Origin: Sphagnum magellanicum
Taxonomy: Eukaryota; Streptophyta; Sphagnopsida; Sphagnales; Sphagnaceae
NCBI GenBank assembly: GCA_021904315.1
Contig: CM038908.1
Coordinates: 22,154,501-22,218,500, forward strand
Length of the DNA: 64,000 nucleotides
Direction of reading: 5' to 3'
In this document: positions 23,998 through 35,700 of the stretch, piece after piece
Layout of the letters: every line of letters begins with the position of its first letter
Position numbering within the stretch: position 1 is the first letter of the stretch
Notes under the pieces: generated by a model
The model's input: only the letters and a program-made list of their open reading frames with translations
Told to the model about the DNA's origin: nothing
Databases searched by the model: none
Made by a program: the position numbers and the translations under genes

Positions 23998-24059
23998 TAC
24001 AACTTTCAACATTAAAAAAAACCACCATTTCATTGTTAATTCTCAATTCTAATGAACTA

Positions 24060-24660
24060 GACCAAAAGGACCAAAGAAGAAGAAGAAGGAAAAAAAAAAA
24101 AAAACGATGGTAGCTTGTTACCATTGTTTTTTTCATAGCACCACTAGCATAAAAGAAGGTGACAACATTACTGTTATCAGCTTCTTCGTAGCAAAACCAC
24201 CGAAAAAAATTATGGCAGTTGTTGTCGCCTTTTTTTGCAATAAAACCATTGAAAAAGGTGACAGAAGCAACTATTGTCTTCTTCTTCTTCTCAAGAAGAC
24301 TATTGTCGCTTTCGTCATTACAACACCACCACAGAAAAAAGCAACGGCAATAGCTATCGTCGCCCTTTTCTTTTCTGCAACACCACCACAAAAGAAAGTG
24401 ATAACAACAATTGCCATTGCTTTCTTCTTCTCTACAACACCACCACAAAAGAAAGTGATAACAACAATTGTCATTGCTTTCTTCTTCTCTACAACACCAC
24501 CATAAAAGAAGATGATAACACATTGTTGTCTTCTTCTTCTTCTCAAACACAAAGAAGGAGGCAACGGTAGCAAGTTGCCTTCTTTGTTGTAACACCACTA
24601 GAGAAGAAGGCGATGGCAGCAAGCTACCTCCGCTTTTTTCTTCTTCTCAAACACAAAAAA
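24060..24660. repeat. 57-bp minisatellite with GAAGAA/TTCTTC tracts
   Basis: Units of ACAACACCACCACAAAAGAA...GATAACAACAATTG.CATTGCTTTCTTCTTCT recur with a 57-bp period, cleanest at 24,320-24,500, with degenerate copies on both sides. Because 57 is a multiple of three, all frames stay open (for example 210 codons minus, 132 codons plus) and read as repeated peptides. I treat these as repeat artefacts. Confidence 0.85.
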
Positions 24661-25294
24661 AAAGGCGATGGTAGCTTGCTACCATCACCTTTTTCGTTGC
24701 AACAACACCGCAGAAGAAGGTAGGAGGGGGAAATTTTGGGATGGTAATAAGCGTGTTGTTATCGCCTTGTTTGTAGCAAAAAACAGAAGAAGAAAAAAGA
24801 AGGCAACGGCATGCTTGTGTCATCACCTTTTTCGTTTCAAAATGAAACAAGAAGATGATGGCGTCTTCTTCTTCTCAAGTAGAAGAAAAGAAAAAAAAAC
24901 AAAGAGGGGAAAAAAAAATGCAGAAAAGGGAGGGATCTTACCTTTCTTCTCTCACTTTTGCATTTGGGATGAAGTACTCCTCTTTCCTTCTCCTCTTCAC
25001 GTTCCTTCAATGTTGAACTCTCCACCTTCCTCAAGCCTTGTGTCTCGCGTCTCCTTGAAGCTCTGTGTTACTCAAGCTCAAGAGCTCTCCCAAGCTCTGG
25101 AGATGGAGTGAGTAGGAAATGAGGTGAGGGAGGTAGGAGGGGGAGGTAGGTAGGAGGGGGAAATTTTGGGGCAGAGAAAAAGGGTGAAAAATCCCTGGGC
25201 AGGGGAAGAGGATATGTTTTTGGTTCATCCCCAAAACAGCTTGAACGGCCTCATCCTGAACTGGTGCACTGGTAGCTGCTGGTTCACTCCAGCC
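24661..25294. other. Right end of copy 2, purine-rich and G-rich
   Basis: GAAGAAG-rich sequence runs to about 24.93 kb, then a less repetitive stretch, then GGTAGGAGGGGGAGGTAGGTAGGAGGGGG at about 25,130-25,160 followed by AAATTTTGGGGCAGAG and the right TIR. The G-rich signature matches copy 1 (17.78-17.88 kb). Confidence 0.65.
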
Positions 25295-25303
25295 CTGCCG
25301 GAG

Positions 25304-25900
25304 TGGGGTTGTAACTAGGCCAGTTTTGTTTCCAGTAGCTATCCTGGTTCAGTGTTTCCCAGTCTAACATCTGGTTGGGCTTTCCATGACGTGAGAGGTA
25401 GCTCACGTCAGCTACAGTCAACCAGCACCGACCAGCTCACCATGAAGGATGAATAGTAAGTGGTCAGGAAACAGTTTTGTGTTGGGTTCCAGTTGCCTAG
25501 CTAACCATGGTGGTTAGCTCAGTGCTTTTCTTTAACTACCTACCTACTAACAACCCACAAACAAGTTGTTAGTAGGTAAGTAATAAAAACAACACTTAAC
25601 TATGTATAAACCATCTACTTACCTAGTAGTTACCTCTTTTCCTAGTTATCTACCTATACATGAGACCTATTGCCTACAGAATTGGTTACCATCGTGAAAC
25701 CAAATACAAACTCAATTTGAGGTTCATCCACAACTGAGTAATAACGGGCGGGCATCCAATGGACAGTGCGCTGGTGGCTGCTGGTTTACTGTGGCCGCCC
25801 GTGTAGTCATTGATTGTAGGTTTTGCCAGAGGGGCTGGTTACTGGGCCAGGTATGTTTCAAGTGGTTATCCTGGCCTACTGCTTTCTCCTTCCTAGTTGT
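25304..25900. repeat. Diverged sequence with a third transposon-like terminus
   Basis: At about 25,750-25,797, GCGCTGGTGGCTGCTGGTTTACTGTGGCC resembles the right TIR of the two elements (CACTGGTAGCTGCTGGTTCACTCCAGCC). CTACCTACCTACTAAC words near 25,535 resemble the subterminal array. In addition, GGCCAG.TTTGTTTC.AGT.G.TATCCTGG occurs twice in direct orientation (25,318 and 25,854). Probably a small or truncated relative; its left end is not resolved. Confidence 0.4.
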
Positions 25901-26324
25901 AACTTTTTCACCTCTTTTTTTCAGAGAAAACTTGAAATTTTGAAAAAGAAAAAGGTCGAGAAGCTTGCGATTGCTGACTAATCTTTGCTGGACAACATGC
26001 CCTCCAGATACGCTAGAAAGTTTATGCCGGTGCTTTACAGGCTATGATCTACTCATCTTTTCAGGAAGCACATTTGTAGGTCCATTTGTGGGACCTTCAT
26101 CTGACAGAATTGGTAAAACTTTACTCAAGTTTTGGTGTTTGAAACATCATTCTGCATACCAACGTTGAAGAGTTAAAGTATTGATCTATTTTTCACAAAG
26201 TGAATAATTCATCCATACATAGTTGCGGCCATTTTTTTTGTGTGAAATTTGGCCCCTACATGACAGAAAAGATTTTGGTGTCACAAGATTCCTTTTATGT
26301 TACATTTAGTTTGCCATACCATAG
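25900..26324. other. Spacer, nothing recognised
   Basis: A 67-codon plus-strand frame at 25,965-26,168 has no recognisable domain. No repeat or RNA gene was identified. Confidence 0.45.
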
Positions 26325-26980
26325 CCAAGGTCAGTTTCCACATTGACAAAACAAATAGTAATTTTTTCCAAAAACTAATTCTTTTTTTTTTAATTTGAAA
26401 ATTTGAAAATTTCCATGATCTAATATGATATTGTCAAATAAGTGGTGAAATTATTGAGGGTGTAGCCTATGATAATTATGATGATTTTCAACATGTCAAC
26501 TTCATAGTTTCACAAAAACTTGTTCACTATTTTGAGGATTATCTAATTACAAAACTGACCTTGGGGTAAGGTATTCACAGTAGAAAAAAATGAAAATTGC
26601 CAGATTTAGAAGTTGAAGTTAGGACAATAAACAAATTTTCACAAGTTGGGAGTTTGCTTCTGAACAATTTCAACAATTATTAACAAAATTTTCTTTTTTC
26701 TTTTGGTGAGACCTTTTGAGAATTATTTTAAGTTCATGTCAACTTCATATTTTCAGAAAAAAATGTTTCACTATTTTGATTATATTTAATGATGAAACTG
26801 ACCTTAAGGTAAGGCATTTGAAGTAGAAAAAAATGAAGATTGCCAGAATTAGAAGTTGGAGTTAGGACAACAAATAAATATTCCCAAGTCGGGAGTTTGA
26901 TTTTGAACAATTTCAGTAAATATCAATAAACTTTTCTTTTTTTCTTTTGGCAAGACCTTTTGAGAATTATTTTGTACTGA
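26325..26980. repeat. Dispersed repeat plus 243-bp tandem duplication
   Basis: The left part (26,325-26,580) is the second copy of the repeat at 5,790-6,040. From 26,492 a 243-bp unit is tandemly duplicated (CATGTCAACTTCATA at 26,492 and 26,735; AAAATGAA.ATTGCCAGA.TTAGAAGTTG in both; CTTTTGG.(A/G)AGACCTTTTGAGAATTATTTT in both). Non-coding. Confidence 0.8.
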
Positions 26981-28250
26981 ACATAATTGTAGGTATGGTA
27001 GTAGATTAGCTTCCTAACCTCTATATAAATTATTCTTCATGTGGGTTGACATTGTTTTGTTGATTGATGATATTCACACATTGATTTTGATGTCATCATT
27101 ATTGATTCCATTTGAACAAACTGGGTATCATGGGCAACTTTTTTTAGTGGGATGGTTGTATAGTAACAATTTACAGGAAAAAAAGATTTTATCATGATCA
27201 TTATTCAGCAGACATGTTTCTTCCTCTTATCATAGAGGTTTTTGATTGTCTTCACCAATAGTTCGACAACTTTTTATTTATTGATATGCTAACATGATGT
27301 GGATAACAACACTAGAGGCCGACTGTTATTAGCCCTATGAGTGTCAGTGACACTATAGAGAGCACATGCTGCCTCCATCTTGAGGCCAGCTGTTACTCTA
27401 GGGAGGTATCTTCTAGTCTTGGGGTTTTATAGGGTTTACCTCCCCTTCTTTAGTTGATATGTTTCGTGCGACTGGTGAAAGTTTCGATACTTGATGGTTC
27501 CCTTACCTCTTTGTGGCCCACCTCTTTTGGGCTGTTTGCTTGGCTGGACTTTGGTCCTTGCCCCTTGTTTCTTTTTCTCTCCTTATCTTTGGTGCTTTCT
27601 TTTGATCAAGTTTGGCAGGGTTCATCGTTCTACTACCAATTTGAATAAATCAAAAATGAGTTATCAACACTTTTTCAATAAATAAAAATCAGATTATGTT
27701 TCAATTTGGCATCATTTGGCTCCTGCTGATTTTTTGGTTCATATCAACTGGAGTGGAAATTTTGCAGGTGGGTGGCGAAAAAATGGTGAACTTAGTTGTC
27801 ATGGATGAATGGAAGGAAATGGTGGATATGATTAAAATTTAGGGGTCTGGAAACCCTTGGGGATCTTATGGAGAGAGGGAGAAGCAAGAATAATCTACAA
27901 TGAACTTTAATGTATTTAAATTTAGTGTCAGAAAAATTTGATTTCTAGTAATATATGAATTTAAGTGAAGGCTTTTAAGAGTCAAACTCTGCGACTCTAG
28001 GCTCTTAACTTTGACTCCATATCCTAGCTTTCTATCCTAGTTTATAAAGTATGTGGACACAAAATCCTATTATGCATCTATCAATTCAGTATTCAAGTGA
28101 GAAAGAAAATCATGAAATATAAAAACTCAATGGGTACACTACCAGCTGGGGTCATTGGGTCACAAAATGGCTTTTTGGAAAATTGTGTTTAAAAACTGAT
28201 AGCAGGCCACTTTTGAAACCTTTGTCAACTTAGTAATATGTTATCTTGTA
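26981..28250. other. Spacer with a LINE-tail-like segment
   Basis: Between about 27,300 and 27,690 the sequence is less AT-rich and ends in GAATAAATCAAAA...CAATAAATAAAAA. This resembles the 3' end of a plant LINE, but no reverse transcriptase is seen, so that is only a possibility. The rest is featureless. Confidence 0.35.
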
Positions 28251-28420
28251 AAGCCACTTTAGTAGCTTGTAACCACTTTCACCCCTGAAGATTCTATAAA
28301 TGCAGAGAGTTGCAAATTCACTCTTTCCTTGGCATTTTCTTCATCTAGATATCTGTGAATTGACAATCTTGAGTAAATCATGCAAGTAAAATACTGTGTA
28401 TTCAAGTTGATACTTTAGCA
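28250..28420 (+). promoter_or_regulatory. Promoter-like segment with TATA motif
   Basis: ATTCTATAAATGCAGAGAG at about 28,291-28,309 is a good plant TATA-box context, with pyrimidine-rich sequence about 30 bp downstream (TTCACTCTTTCCTTGG). It is not followed by a recognisable coding region, so it could be the remnant of an LTR promoter or a chance match. Confidence 0.3.
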
Positions 28421-30830
28421 AGGAGCTATGATTGATCACTTGGCCAGATGTTTTGGCAAATCAATATCCCACAGATCGGAGCTCTTCTATTAGATGGCCA
28501 ACACTTTGAGCTACTTTGGTGCAAATATTCAACTCATCACAACAGTTGTTGCTGCTGCACTTGGTAGATGTACTATTCATTATTGTTGTTCTTTGCATTC
28601 TATTGATGAATCAGTGTAAATAATACCCATCCAGTGAGTTCTGCAGCTGCAACATATGTATTACTTCAACCCAAAAACATCACCACAGGTTTCTGGTTTT
28701 GCCTTGTCCAAATTGCATGCTGAGGAAGGAAAAGCATGATATACACCACATGGAAATTGATCAGAGCATTAGTAATTCATGAGATTTCCAACATTGGCCA
28801 TTGCAAGTACATCATCATCCATGCCTACCACAAATTTCCCTTCGTTGTTTCTGAAGCTGCAAAGAGAACTGCCTATGGAGGAAACAAATAAGCCTTAGAC
28901 ATCAGCATCAAGGTTACTGCACTTCATTTGGTTCAGTAATGTTAAATACTCAGCCACAAATTCGTTTGAGCATCTGTAGGTTTTCACAAGTTGGAAGAGC
29001 AAATCTCACATGTTTCATTGATAAAAATGCTGCTCACAGATGCTTGAGTTTGCAACACCTCTGACTCTTAAGTTCAGTTCAGTTCAAACATTTAAAAAGT
29101 CATGTCTACCAGCAGAAATATTCAAGAACAATGTTCCAAAGCTTGTGCAGAAAAAAATTGATTGTAACAGAGCTGTCAGTTATGGGAAACATGCACTCAT
29201 CCTCTTCTGTCTGTCCCACAGAACCTGCAAACTCCATTAATGTTATCCTTTGATTGCAATATCCAAATGACTTTTTCATCCATTTTGTCAAATTTCATTT
29301 AAATCCATGCTTGACGTGAATTCCATCCAAGTGGTCAAAGTTTGACCAATTCAGTCAAATTCATCTACAAATTCATCCATTTAGATGATAGTCATTCATA
29401 TGGATGGCACCCATTTAACAAAATTCATTACCTCAGTTCAAATTGATTGAACTTGTAAGAAGAATTCATCCAACAAGTCAATTGAATGAACTTCATGCCA
29501 CACCTAAATATGTAAATCTATACAGTAATAAAAACAGATGTCTATATCTCTCTCTATGTGAGAACTTCGAACCAACCTACAAACCAACTCTATCTAATCA
29601 AGTGAAGGCTAGGTAATAGCAAAGAACTATTGTTGAGTCTTCCATCACTGATTGCATCCTTAATATGCAAAAAAGTGCATCTCAGATAGCAGTGAGAGCA
29701 ATGAAATTGGGCAGTTTACATTCTCTCACTAATTTCATTCTTTTGCTTAGTTTAAAAGGTCTGCCAAGCAATTGATTCATACCTCTTCTACTCCTGTCCA
29801 AAGCAACCCCAGGTATCATAGGAGTCAATTGCTAGTCCAGAGCTTTGGACAGCCAGCCACACATCCAAGGCAGACAGAGAACTTCTGAAATCCCCCACAA
29901 TTCACTCCACCTTGTGCACCAGAACTATGATCTCCGCTTGGCAGCAACCAACGAATCTGGGTTCACTTCGAACAATTCTTTTGAGAAACTGATCTTCCTG
30001 GAAATATTGAAACCATAAGCTATGGAAAAAGGCAGTGGAGTTCACAAACTTCCTGAAAAATTGGATCATGCAACTGAAAATTGGGTCATTAGAACACTCC
30101 AAGATCAAGCTGGATTGTTCACACATTGATGATCCAGTAGAAGGAAATATTGAATTGATTTATGGAGGTTGGATCATTGGGAGCTCGAGAAACAATGACT
30201 ACTTTAAGTCTCAACATGCACAAGGCAGAAAATGATTACCTGGCACCTTGGATCACAGGTAAGAAGTAATTCAAGTGCTTCTGCTTGTTGCCTAGACCTG
30301 AACCTACTAAGACTAGCAGCTAAGAATTTACTATCAAATCTACACATCACATACACAAAAGTTGCTTAGTGACTTCCTTTCGATTGAAAATTTGTGGTCA
30401 AAAATCCCATCTCTCCAGTTGCACCTCAGCTTCAGCTAAGTCTTTCTGTGCTTTCTTCGGATGGTAGAAGATGGGACAATCTCGGCTGCTGCAGCCCAAC
30501 AAACAGGATGAACTTTTGCGATTCCTTTGCATGCTAATTATGTTTACAACTCACACAAGAATGAAGATGGGTAACAAAATGCACTGGATCAGCATCCCTC
30601 AGGCAGGCAACAGCGATGTGCTAAGTGCTAACCCTTTGATCAAAACTTTCACCTATCGTAAGTGTTAAACACTTGTGTCCAAACTGTGACATAAAACCTC
30701 ATTGTTTGACTCAATGGATGTTTTCATGTTCTGGTTTCTCTTTTTCGACACTACCAAAAAGGTTCCATTTATTATATACATCACAACTACTAAAAGGAAA
30801 TTCCAGGATAGAAAGGAAGAGAATAATTAC
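28420..30830. other. Region with weak coding-like traces, unrecognised
   Basis: Base composition is more balanced than in the surrounding spacer. On the minus strand several stretches read as protein-like, such as about 28,830-29,000 (with FVVGMDDDVLAMANVG), 29,106-29,291 and 29,902-30,126. They are interrupted by stops and I cannot name a family. They might be exon remnants of the locus that the copia element interrupted at 30,889, or unrelated. Confidence 0.3.
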
Positions 30831-30888
30831 CTTGTGCAAAGAACATCTTGGTGCAGTGATCCTTGGCAGCGTTAGCCTCCCAAAATGT

Positions 30889-31101
30889 TGAAAAGATAGG
30901 GGGGGAGAGAGCTTGAGCTCTTGCAAACACACACACCCCTAGACGACAACAAGTCCTCCAAAAAAAAACAGTGGCGAAGATCCGTCGCACGCGCGTCAGT
31001 CAATGTGAACGTAGAACGGTCACTAAGCGCGCCAGTCGATGTAGAATGGTCACTGAGGCACATCATGAGTGTCAGCTCTAGTTGAGCTTGACATCTCAAC
31101 A
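30889..31101 (-). repeat. Copia 3' LTR
   Basis: 213 bp, TG...CA ends, paired with 42,765-42,978. It differs from its partner at a few positions (for example around the GTCGCACGCGCGTCAGTC stretch), so the insertion is not brand new. Confidence 0.93.
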
Positions 31102-31158
31102 CTCCCCCTCAAGCTCAACTCCAACTCCATCACTCCAAGCATGTTGTGGAATCGGCAA

Positions 31159-31980
31159 TGACACGCTCCCAAGTCACGGGGTGAATCCCACTTGATGGTT
31201 TCACAAAGTCAAGTTGCGAAAAGTTGAGACTTGGTAGCACGCTCCCGACTTCCAACTCTAGAAAGTGGTAGAGGGTCGAGTTGGGAGCCCCGGGATTAGA
31301 CTAGGAAGAGGGACTAGTTTAGCTCGTGTGAATCTGCATCCAAAAACCAACCAAATTGGGTTAGTTTAGCATTCGGGACACCCTTTGGTGTTGGGACTTG
31401 CCACGGGCACTTGGACACACAAGACTCACCACGGCCCGGACTTGGGGGAAGCCACCACCTTCCCCCATATAGTATTCTCTGAAGCTGGTCGCGGAGGTTA
31501 CATCCGAATGGCACATTTTGTTGGGACTCCCGAAATGGAGTCCCAAAAGTGTCCCAGTTAGACTCTCGGAACTTTGAACGGTCATAGCTCCTCGCCCCAA
31601 ACTCGGATCGGGACGCGTCCTGAATCAATGTTGTAGCTCTCATCGAGAGTTTTCCAACACCCATGTCGCACTCTCCAAAGCGACGTCGGGAAGAGGTCGA
31701 TTCCCGACTTTTAGTGGTCGGGAGTCAAACTACCAGTTTGACTCCCGGCCCTTCTTTTGCCCATAACTTGGGCTGCAGATGTCCGAATTGGCAATGCGAG
31801 GCCATTTTCGATATTTTCGTTTCAAGAACTTTCCAATGACACCAAGAACGCCCCAATGCGAGGTGTTTTGAGCCTTGCTGTCGAGGTTTGAACATTCGGG
31901 AGTCCCGGAAGACTCCCAACCTCCAACTTTTCCAAGTGTTGGGCTTCACCCCCACACTTGGCCAAAGTGGGGTTGCGACA
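31159..31980 (-). repeat. Chromovirus A 3' LTR
   Basis: 822 bp, TGTCGCAACCCC at the start and ...GAGCGTGTCA at the end on the minus strand. Pairs with 37,291-38,112 and is homologous to the LTRs of copy B. Confidence 0.93.
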
Positions 31981-32768
31981 CTCTCCCCCACTAGAAGAAA
32001 GAGGTCAATGTCCTCATTGACACTTAAACTTTTTCCTTCGCACAATTGCAATTGTTTCATTTTGGATCCTTGGGCATTTGCCGACTCTTTGCGGCTTGGA
32101 CCTTGTCTCAAGCTAACTTAGGCGTCCCCAAGATTCCAACACTTTCTTGACAAGTCCAAGAGGGTCTTGTGGAAAACCCTCATCCAACGCTTTGTCAAAA
32201 GAGGATTAAACTATCCTAGTTTGACGAAGCTCCTCATTTGGGAGGAACTTTTTCATTCTTCCCCTCATGAGGAATTAAGTCAAGTCTACTCTTGACCTAA
32301 GCTATTTGACATGACTCCTTTTCCTATCTCGCACCTTGGTCACAACAACCAAGCCTTAACTAAAAGGTTTGCTTATCAAAGTACGAGAAGTAACACTTGG
32401 GTTTGCTAAACCCAAGTCCCAAACTACACTTAAAGTATGTGAGCGGGGTCATGACTTCCCGCGTTGGCCACACTACCAACCAACCCTTCGGGATGCACTT
32501 AAGGCATGTGCATGTCCCCGCAAGCTCACCTTGCTTGCCTCCTCTCTCGGGGCCAAGTTTCCTCAACCCCAAGGAGGAGTCCGATTCTGATTTGGGCCTA
32601 CGCGAAATAGTTCCATTTGTCCCATGCCACTTTACAACTCTATTAGCCTTCTACAAATTTCTCGTGATACAATCTCTTGGAAGTTTTAATGCCTTTATTT
32701 CACTTGCAACTTGATGTGGTACATTTTATGTGAGACTTTTCCCCACTAAAAGAAAGGTGATGTCCTCA
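31981..32768 (-). other. Chromovirus A 3' untranslated region
   Basis: About 790 bp between the pol stop and the 3' LTR, matching 56,521-57,308 in copy B. The small frames on both strands have no known domain. Confidence 0.7.
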
Positions 32769-35700
32769 TCACACTCTGCGTCTTTTCTTCTTTGTCGGTC
32801 TAGTGTGGAACTCTTCTATGGCTTCTTGGGCATGTTCCATGTCGGATTCATTCACCCAAGAAGCTTCTATCGGATGGTATCCTTTCCACTTAACTAGGTA
32901 CTCCCGCTTTCGACCTCTAAGTTGCCTTGATTTGAGCACGGCCTCCACCTCAAACTCTGGTTCATTATGAACCAAGTCCGGTGGGGGCCTTGAGGTGTGC
33001 TCTCGATTAGGTCTTGAGGCATCACGGGTGACCGGCTTCAAGAAGGAAACATGAAATGTGGGGTGAACTCTAAGGTTTTCCGGTAGTTCTAACTTATAAG
33101 TGTCGGAAAGTTTCTTTTCTAACACTTTGAATGGACCCGCATATGGGCCCAAAAACTTATGACTTAAACTTTCTGGCAATCGGAAGTTTTTGATGTTCAA
33201 CCACACTTCGTTTCCCATTTGAAATTTCACCTCTCATTAGGACTTGTCCGCAAAATCCTTGTACCTCTTATGCGCCTTCTCCAAGTTGGCCTTTGCCAAC
33301 TCCCAAAGGCGCCGCCTCTCTTCATCAAGTTGTGTGACCATTGGCACTTCCTCACTTGCATCACTTGGAGTTTGTCCTTGTGATGCCCAAGTCATGGGCA
33401 CAATTGGTGACTTGCCCGTCACCATTTGGAATGGAGTGAACCCCGTTGCGGGGTGTGCCGAGTTGTTGTAACAAAACTCGGCTAACTCCAAATGGTCCAC
33501 CCAATCTTGTTGATCCGCCGCCACATAATTCCTTAGGAATTATTGGATCACCAAGTTGACCCTTTCGGTTTGCCCATCGGTTTGGGGACGGAACGAAGTG
33601 CTCATCTTGAGTTCCAACCCCATTCGCTTCCACAAGGCTCGCCAAAACTTACTTGTAAACTTCGGGTCTCGATCCGACACTATGTCCTTTGGAAGGCCAT
33701 GATGCTTGAAAATGTGGGAGAAGAACAACCTTCCCGTCTCTTGAGCCGTGGCTTCATCTTTTGTGGGGATGAAGTGTGCCATTTTGCTAAATCGATCCAC
33801 CACAACCATGATGGCATCAAACCCCTTGGAAGGGGGCAAACTCACCATGAAGTCCATTGACACATTTTCCCACGGCCCTTCCGGAATTGGTAAAGGTTGT
33901 AACAAACCTGCTTGCTTCTTGTTAAGAGTTCGGTTTTGTTGGCAAACCAAACAAGTCTTCACATACTCCTCCGCATCAAGCTTCAAGTTGGGCCAATAGT
34001 AGGACTTCTTTAGGAATGTTGTGGTGCGCTTTGAACCACCATGGCCCGCAAGCGGTCCATCATGACAATCCTTCAAAAGTGTGTCCCTAATTTTCCCTTC
34101 CGGCACATAGAGTCGATTTTGCTTGTACCACAATAATCCATTTCTCAAATGGAAATGGGACTTTGGCTCCATTTTGGATGCTTTGCCTTGCCTCCTTGGC
34201 AAAAGCATCCCGGCGACTCGCTAGTCTAACTTCCTTTTGAAGTTCCGACTCTCCCACACACACCATTCTAAGTTGGTGTTTTCGGCTCAAGGCATCAGGG
34301 ACTATGTTCTCCTTTCCGGGCTTGTGCCGGATGTCCACATTGAACAAGGCCAATGTGTCTTGCCACCTTACTTGTTTCGATGACAACTTGGGTTGAGTTG
34401 AGAAATACTTCAAGGTCACATTGTCGGTCCACACCACCACATCTTTGGAGCCTATGTAATGGCCCCAAGTCTTGAGGCAATGTATGACCACCCACATTTC
34501 CTTCTCATGGGTTGGCCACCTTCTCTCCGTCTCGCTCAACTTCTTGCTTTCAAAGGCCACCGGTCTTCCATCTTGCACTATGACACCCCTAATTGCAAAG
34601 TCGGAGGCATCGGAATGGATTTCAAACTCCTTGTCAAAGTCGGGCAACTTCAACACCAGCGCCTTCACCAAAATGCCCTTCAATGCTTCAAAGGCTTCAT
34701 CGCATGCTTCATCCCAATCATAGGTGACGGCAGACTTCTTCAAGAGGTTTGTCAAAGGGGCCGCTATCTTCGCAAAGTTCTTGATGAACTTGCGATAGTG
34801 GGATGCCAATCCCAAAAAGGATCTCAAGGCGGGAACCGACTTAGGCGGCTCCCAATCCAAAATTGCCTTGACCTTATGATCATCCATCATCAAACCTTCT
34901 TGAGTTATCCTATGCCCAAGGAAGTCCACTTCTGTCACCCCAAATTCGCACTTCTCGAGCTTGGCATACAACTTGTTTTCTCGTAGCCTTTGGAACACCT
35001 TGCGAAGGTGCTCCGCATGCTCCTCCATGGAGCTATTATAAATCAAAATGTCGTCTATGTAGACGACCACAAAATCATCAAGCCATTCGCGGAAAATGTC
35101 ATTCATGAGGGTACAAAATGTGGCGGGTGCATTGGTGAGCCCAAAGGGCATCACCATGAACTCATATGAACCATACCTTGTGCGACAAGCGGTCTTTTCT
35201 TCGTCCCCTTCCACAATCCTTATTTGGTAATACCCCGAACGTAGATCAATTCTACTAAAAACCTTGGCTCCCGAGAGACGGTCAAATAGATCATCGATGC
35301 AAGGTAAAGGATACCGATTTTTCACCGTTGCCTTGTTGAGTGCTCTATAATCAACACACATCCTCAAAGTCCCATCCTTCTTGTGAACAAAAAGGACGGG
35401 TGCCCCATATGGTGACTTACTTGGTTTGATGTAACCTTTCATGAGGAGTTCTTCAAGTTGAACCTTGAGCTCCTTCAACTCCTCATGGTTCATTCTATAT
35501 GGGGCCTTGGCGGGAGGTGCCACTCCCGGCATCACTTCAATCGCATGATCAACTCGTCTTCTCGGGGGCAAGTCCTCGGGCAACTCTTCGGGCATCACAT
35601 CCGGGAACTCTTCCAAAACTTGCTTTATGCACTTGGGGGAAGTCACCAACTTGGTGACTTCCTTGGGCTCATATTCATCCAACACCCGCATGACACACAT

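Larger units (their letters stand above)
19217..25294 (-). mobile_element. Mutator-like TIR transposon, copy 2 (6.08 kb)
   Basis: The left end GGCCAGAGTGAACCAGTAGC and the inverse of the right end GGCTGGAGTGAACCAGCAGC match at about 32 of 37 outer positions, and the ends match copy 1. Internal order is the same as copy 1: CTAACC/TTACCT array (19.4-19.99 kb), conserved AT-rich block (20.25-20.7 kb), GTATTGCA-motif repeats (21.84-22.12 kb), zinc-finger gene remnant (22.5-24.0 kb, minus), minisatellite (24.1-24.65 kb), G-rich right end. The different target duplication shows it inserted separately rather than arising by tandem duplication of the locus. Interior sequences carry more stop codons than copy 1. 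No transposase was recognised. Confidence 0.75.

Noticed and set aside
23990..24622. 210-codon minus-strand open frame with repeated WWCC and FFLWW motifs
   Set aside because: It is the translation of a 57-bp (3 x 19) minisatellite. All frames stay open for the same reason and composition is extreme.
11339..25294. Tandem duplication of one transposon rather than two insertions
   Set aside because: The flanking 9-bp duplications differ (CCTATTTTG against CTGCCAGAA/CTGCCGGAG), and interior divergence is large.
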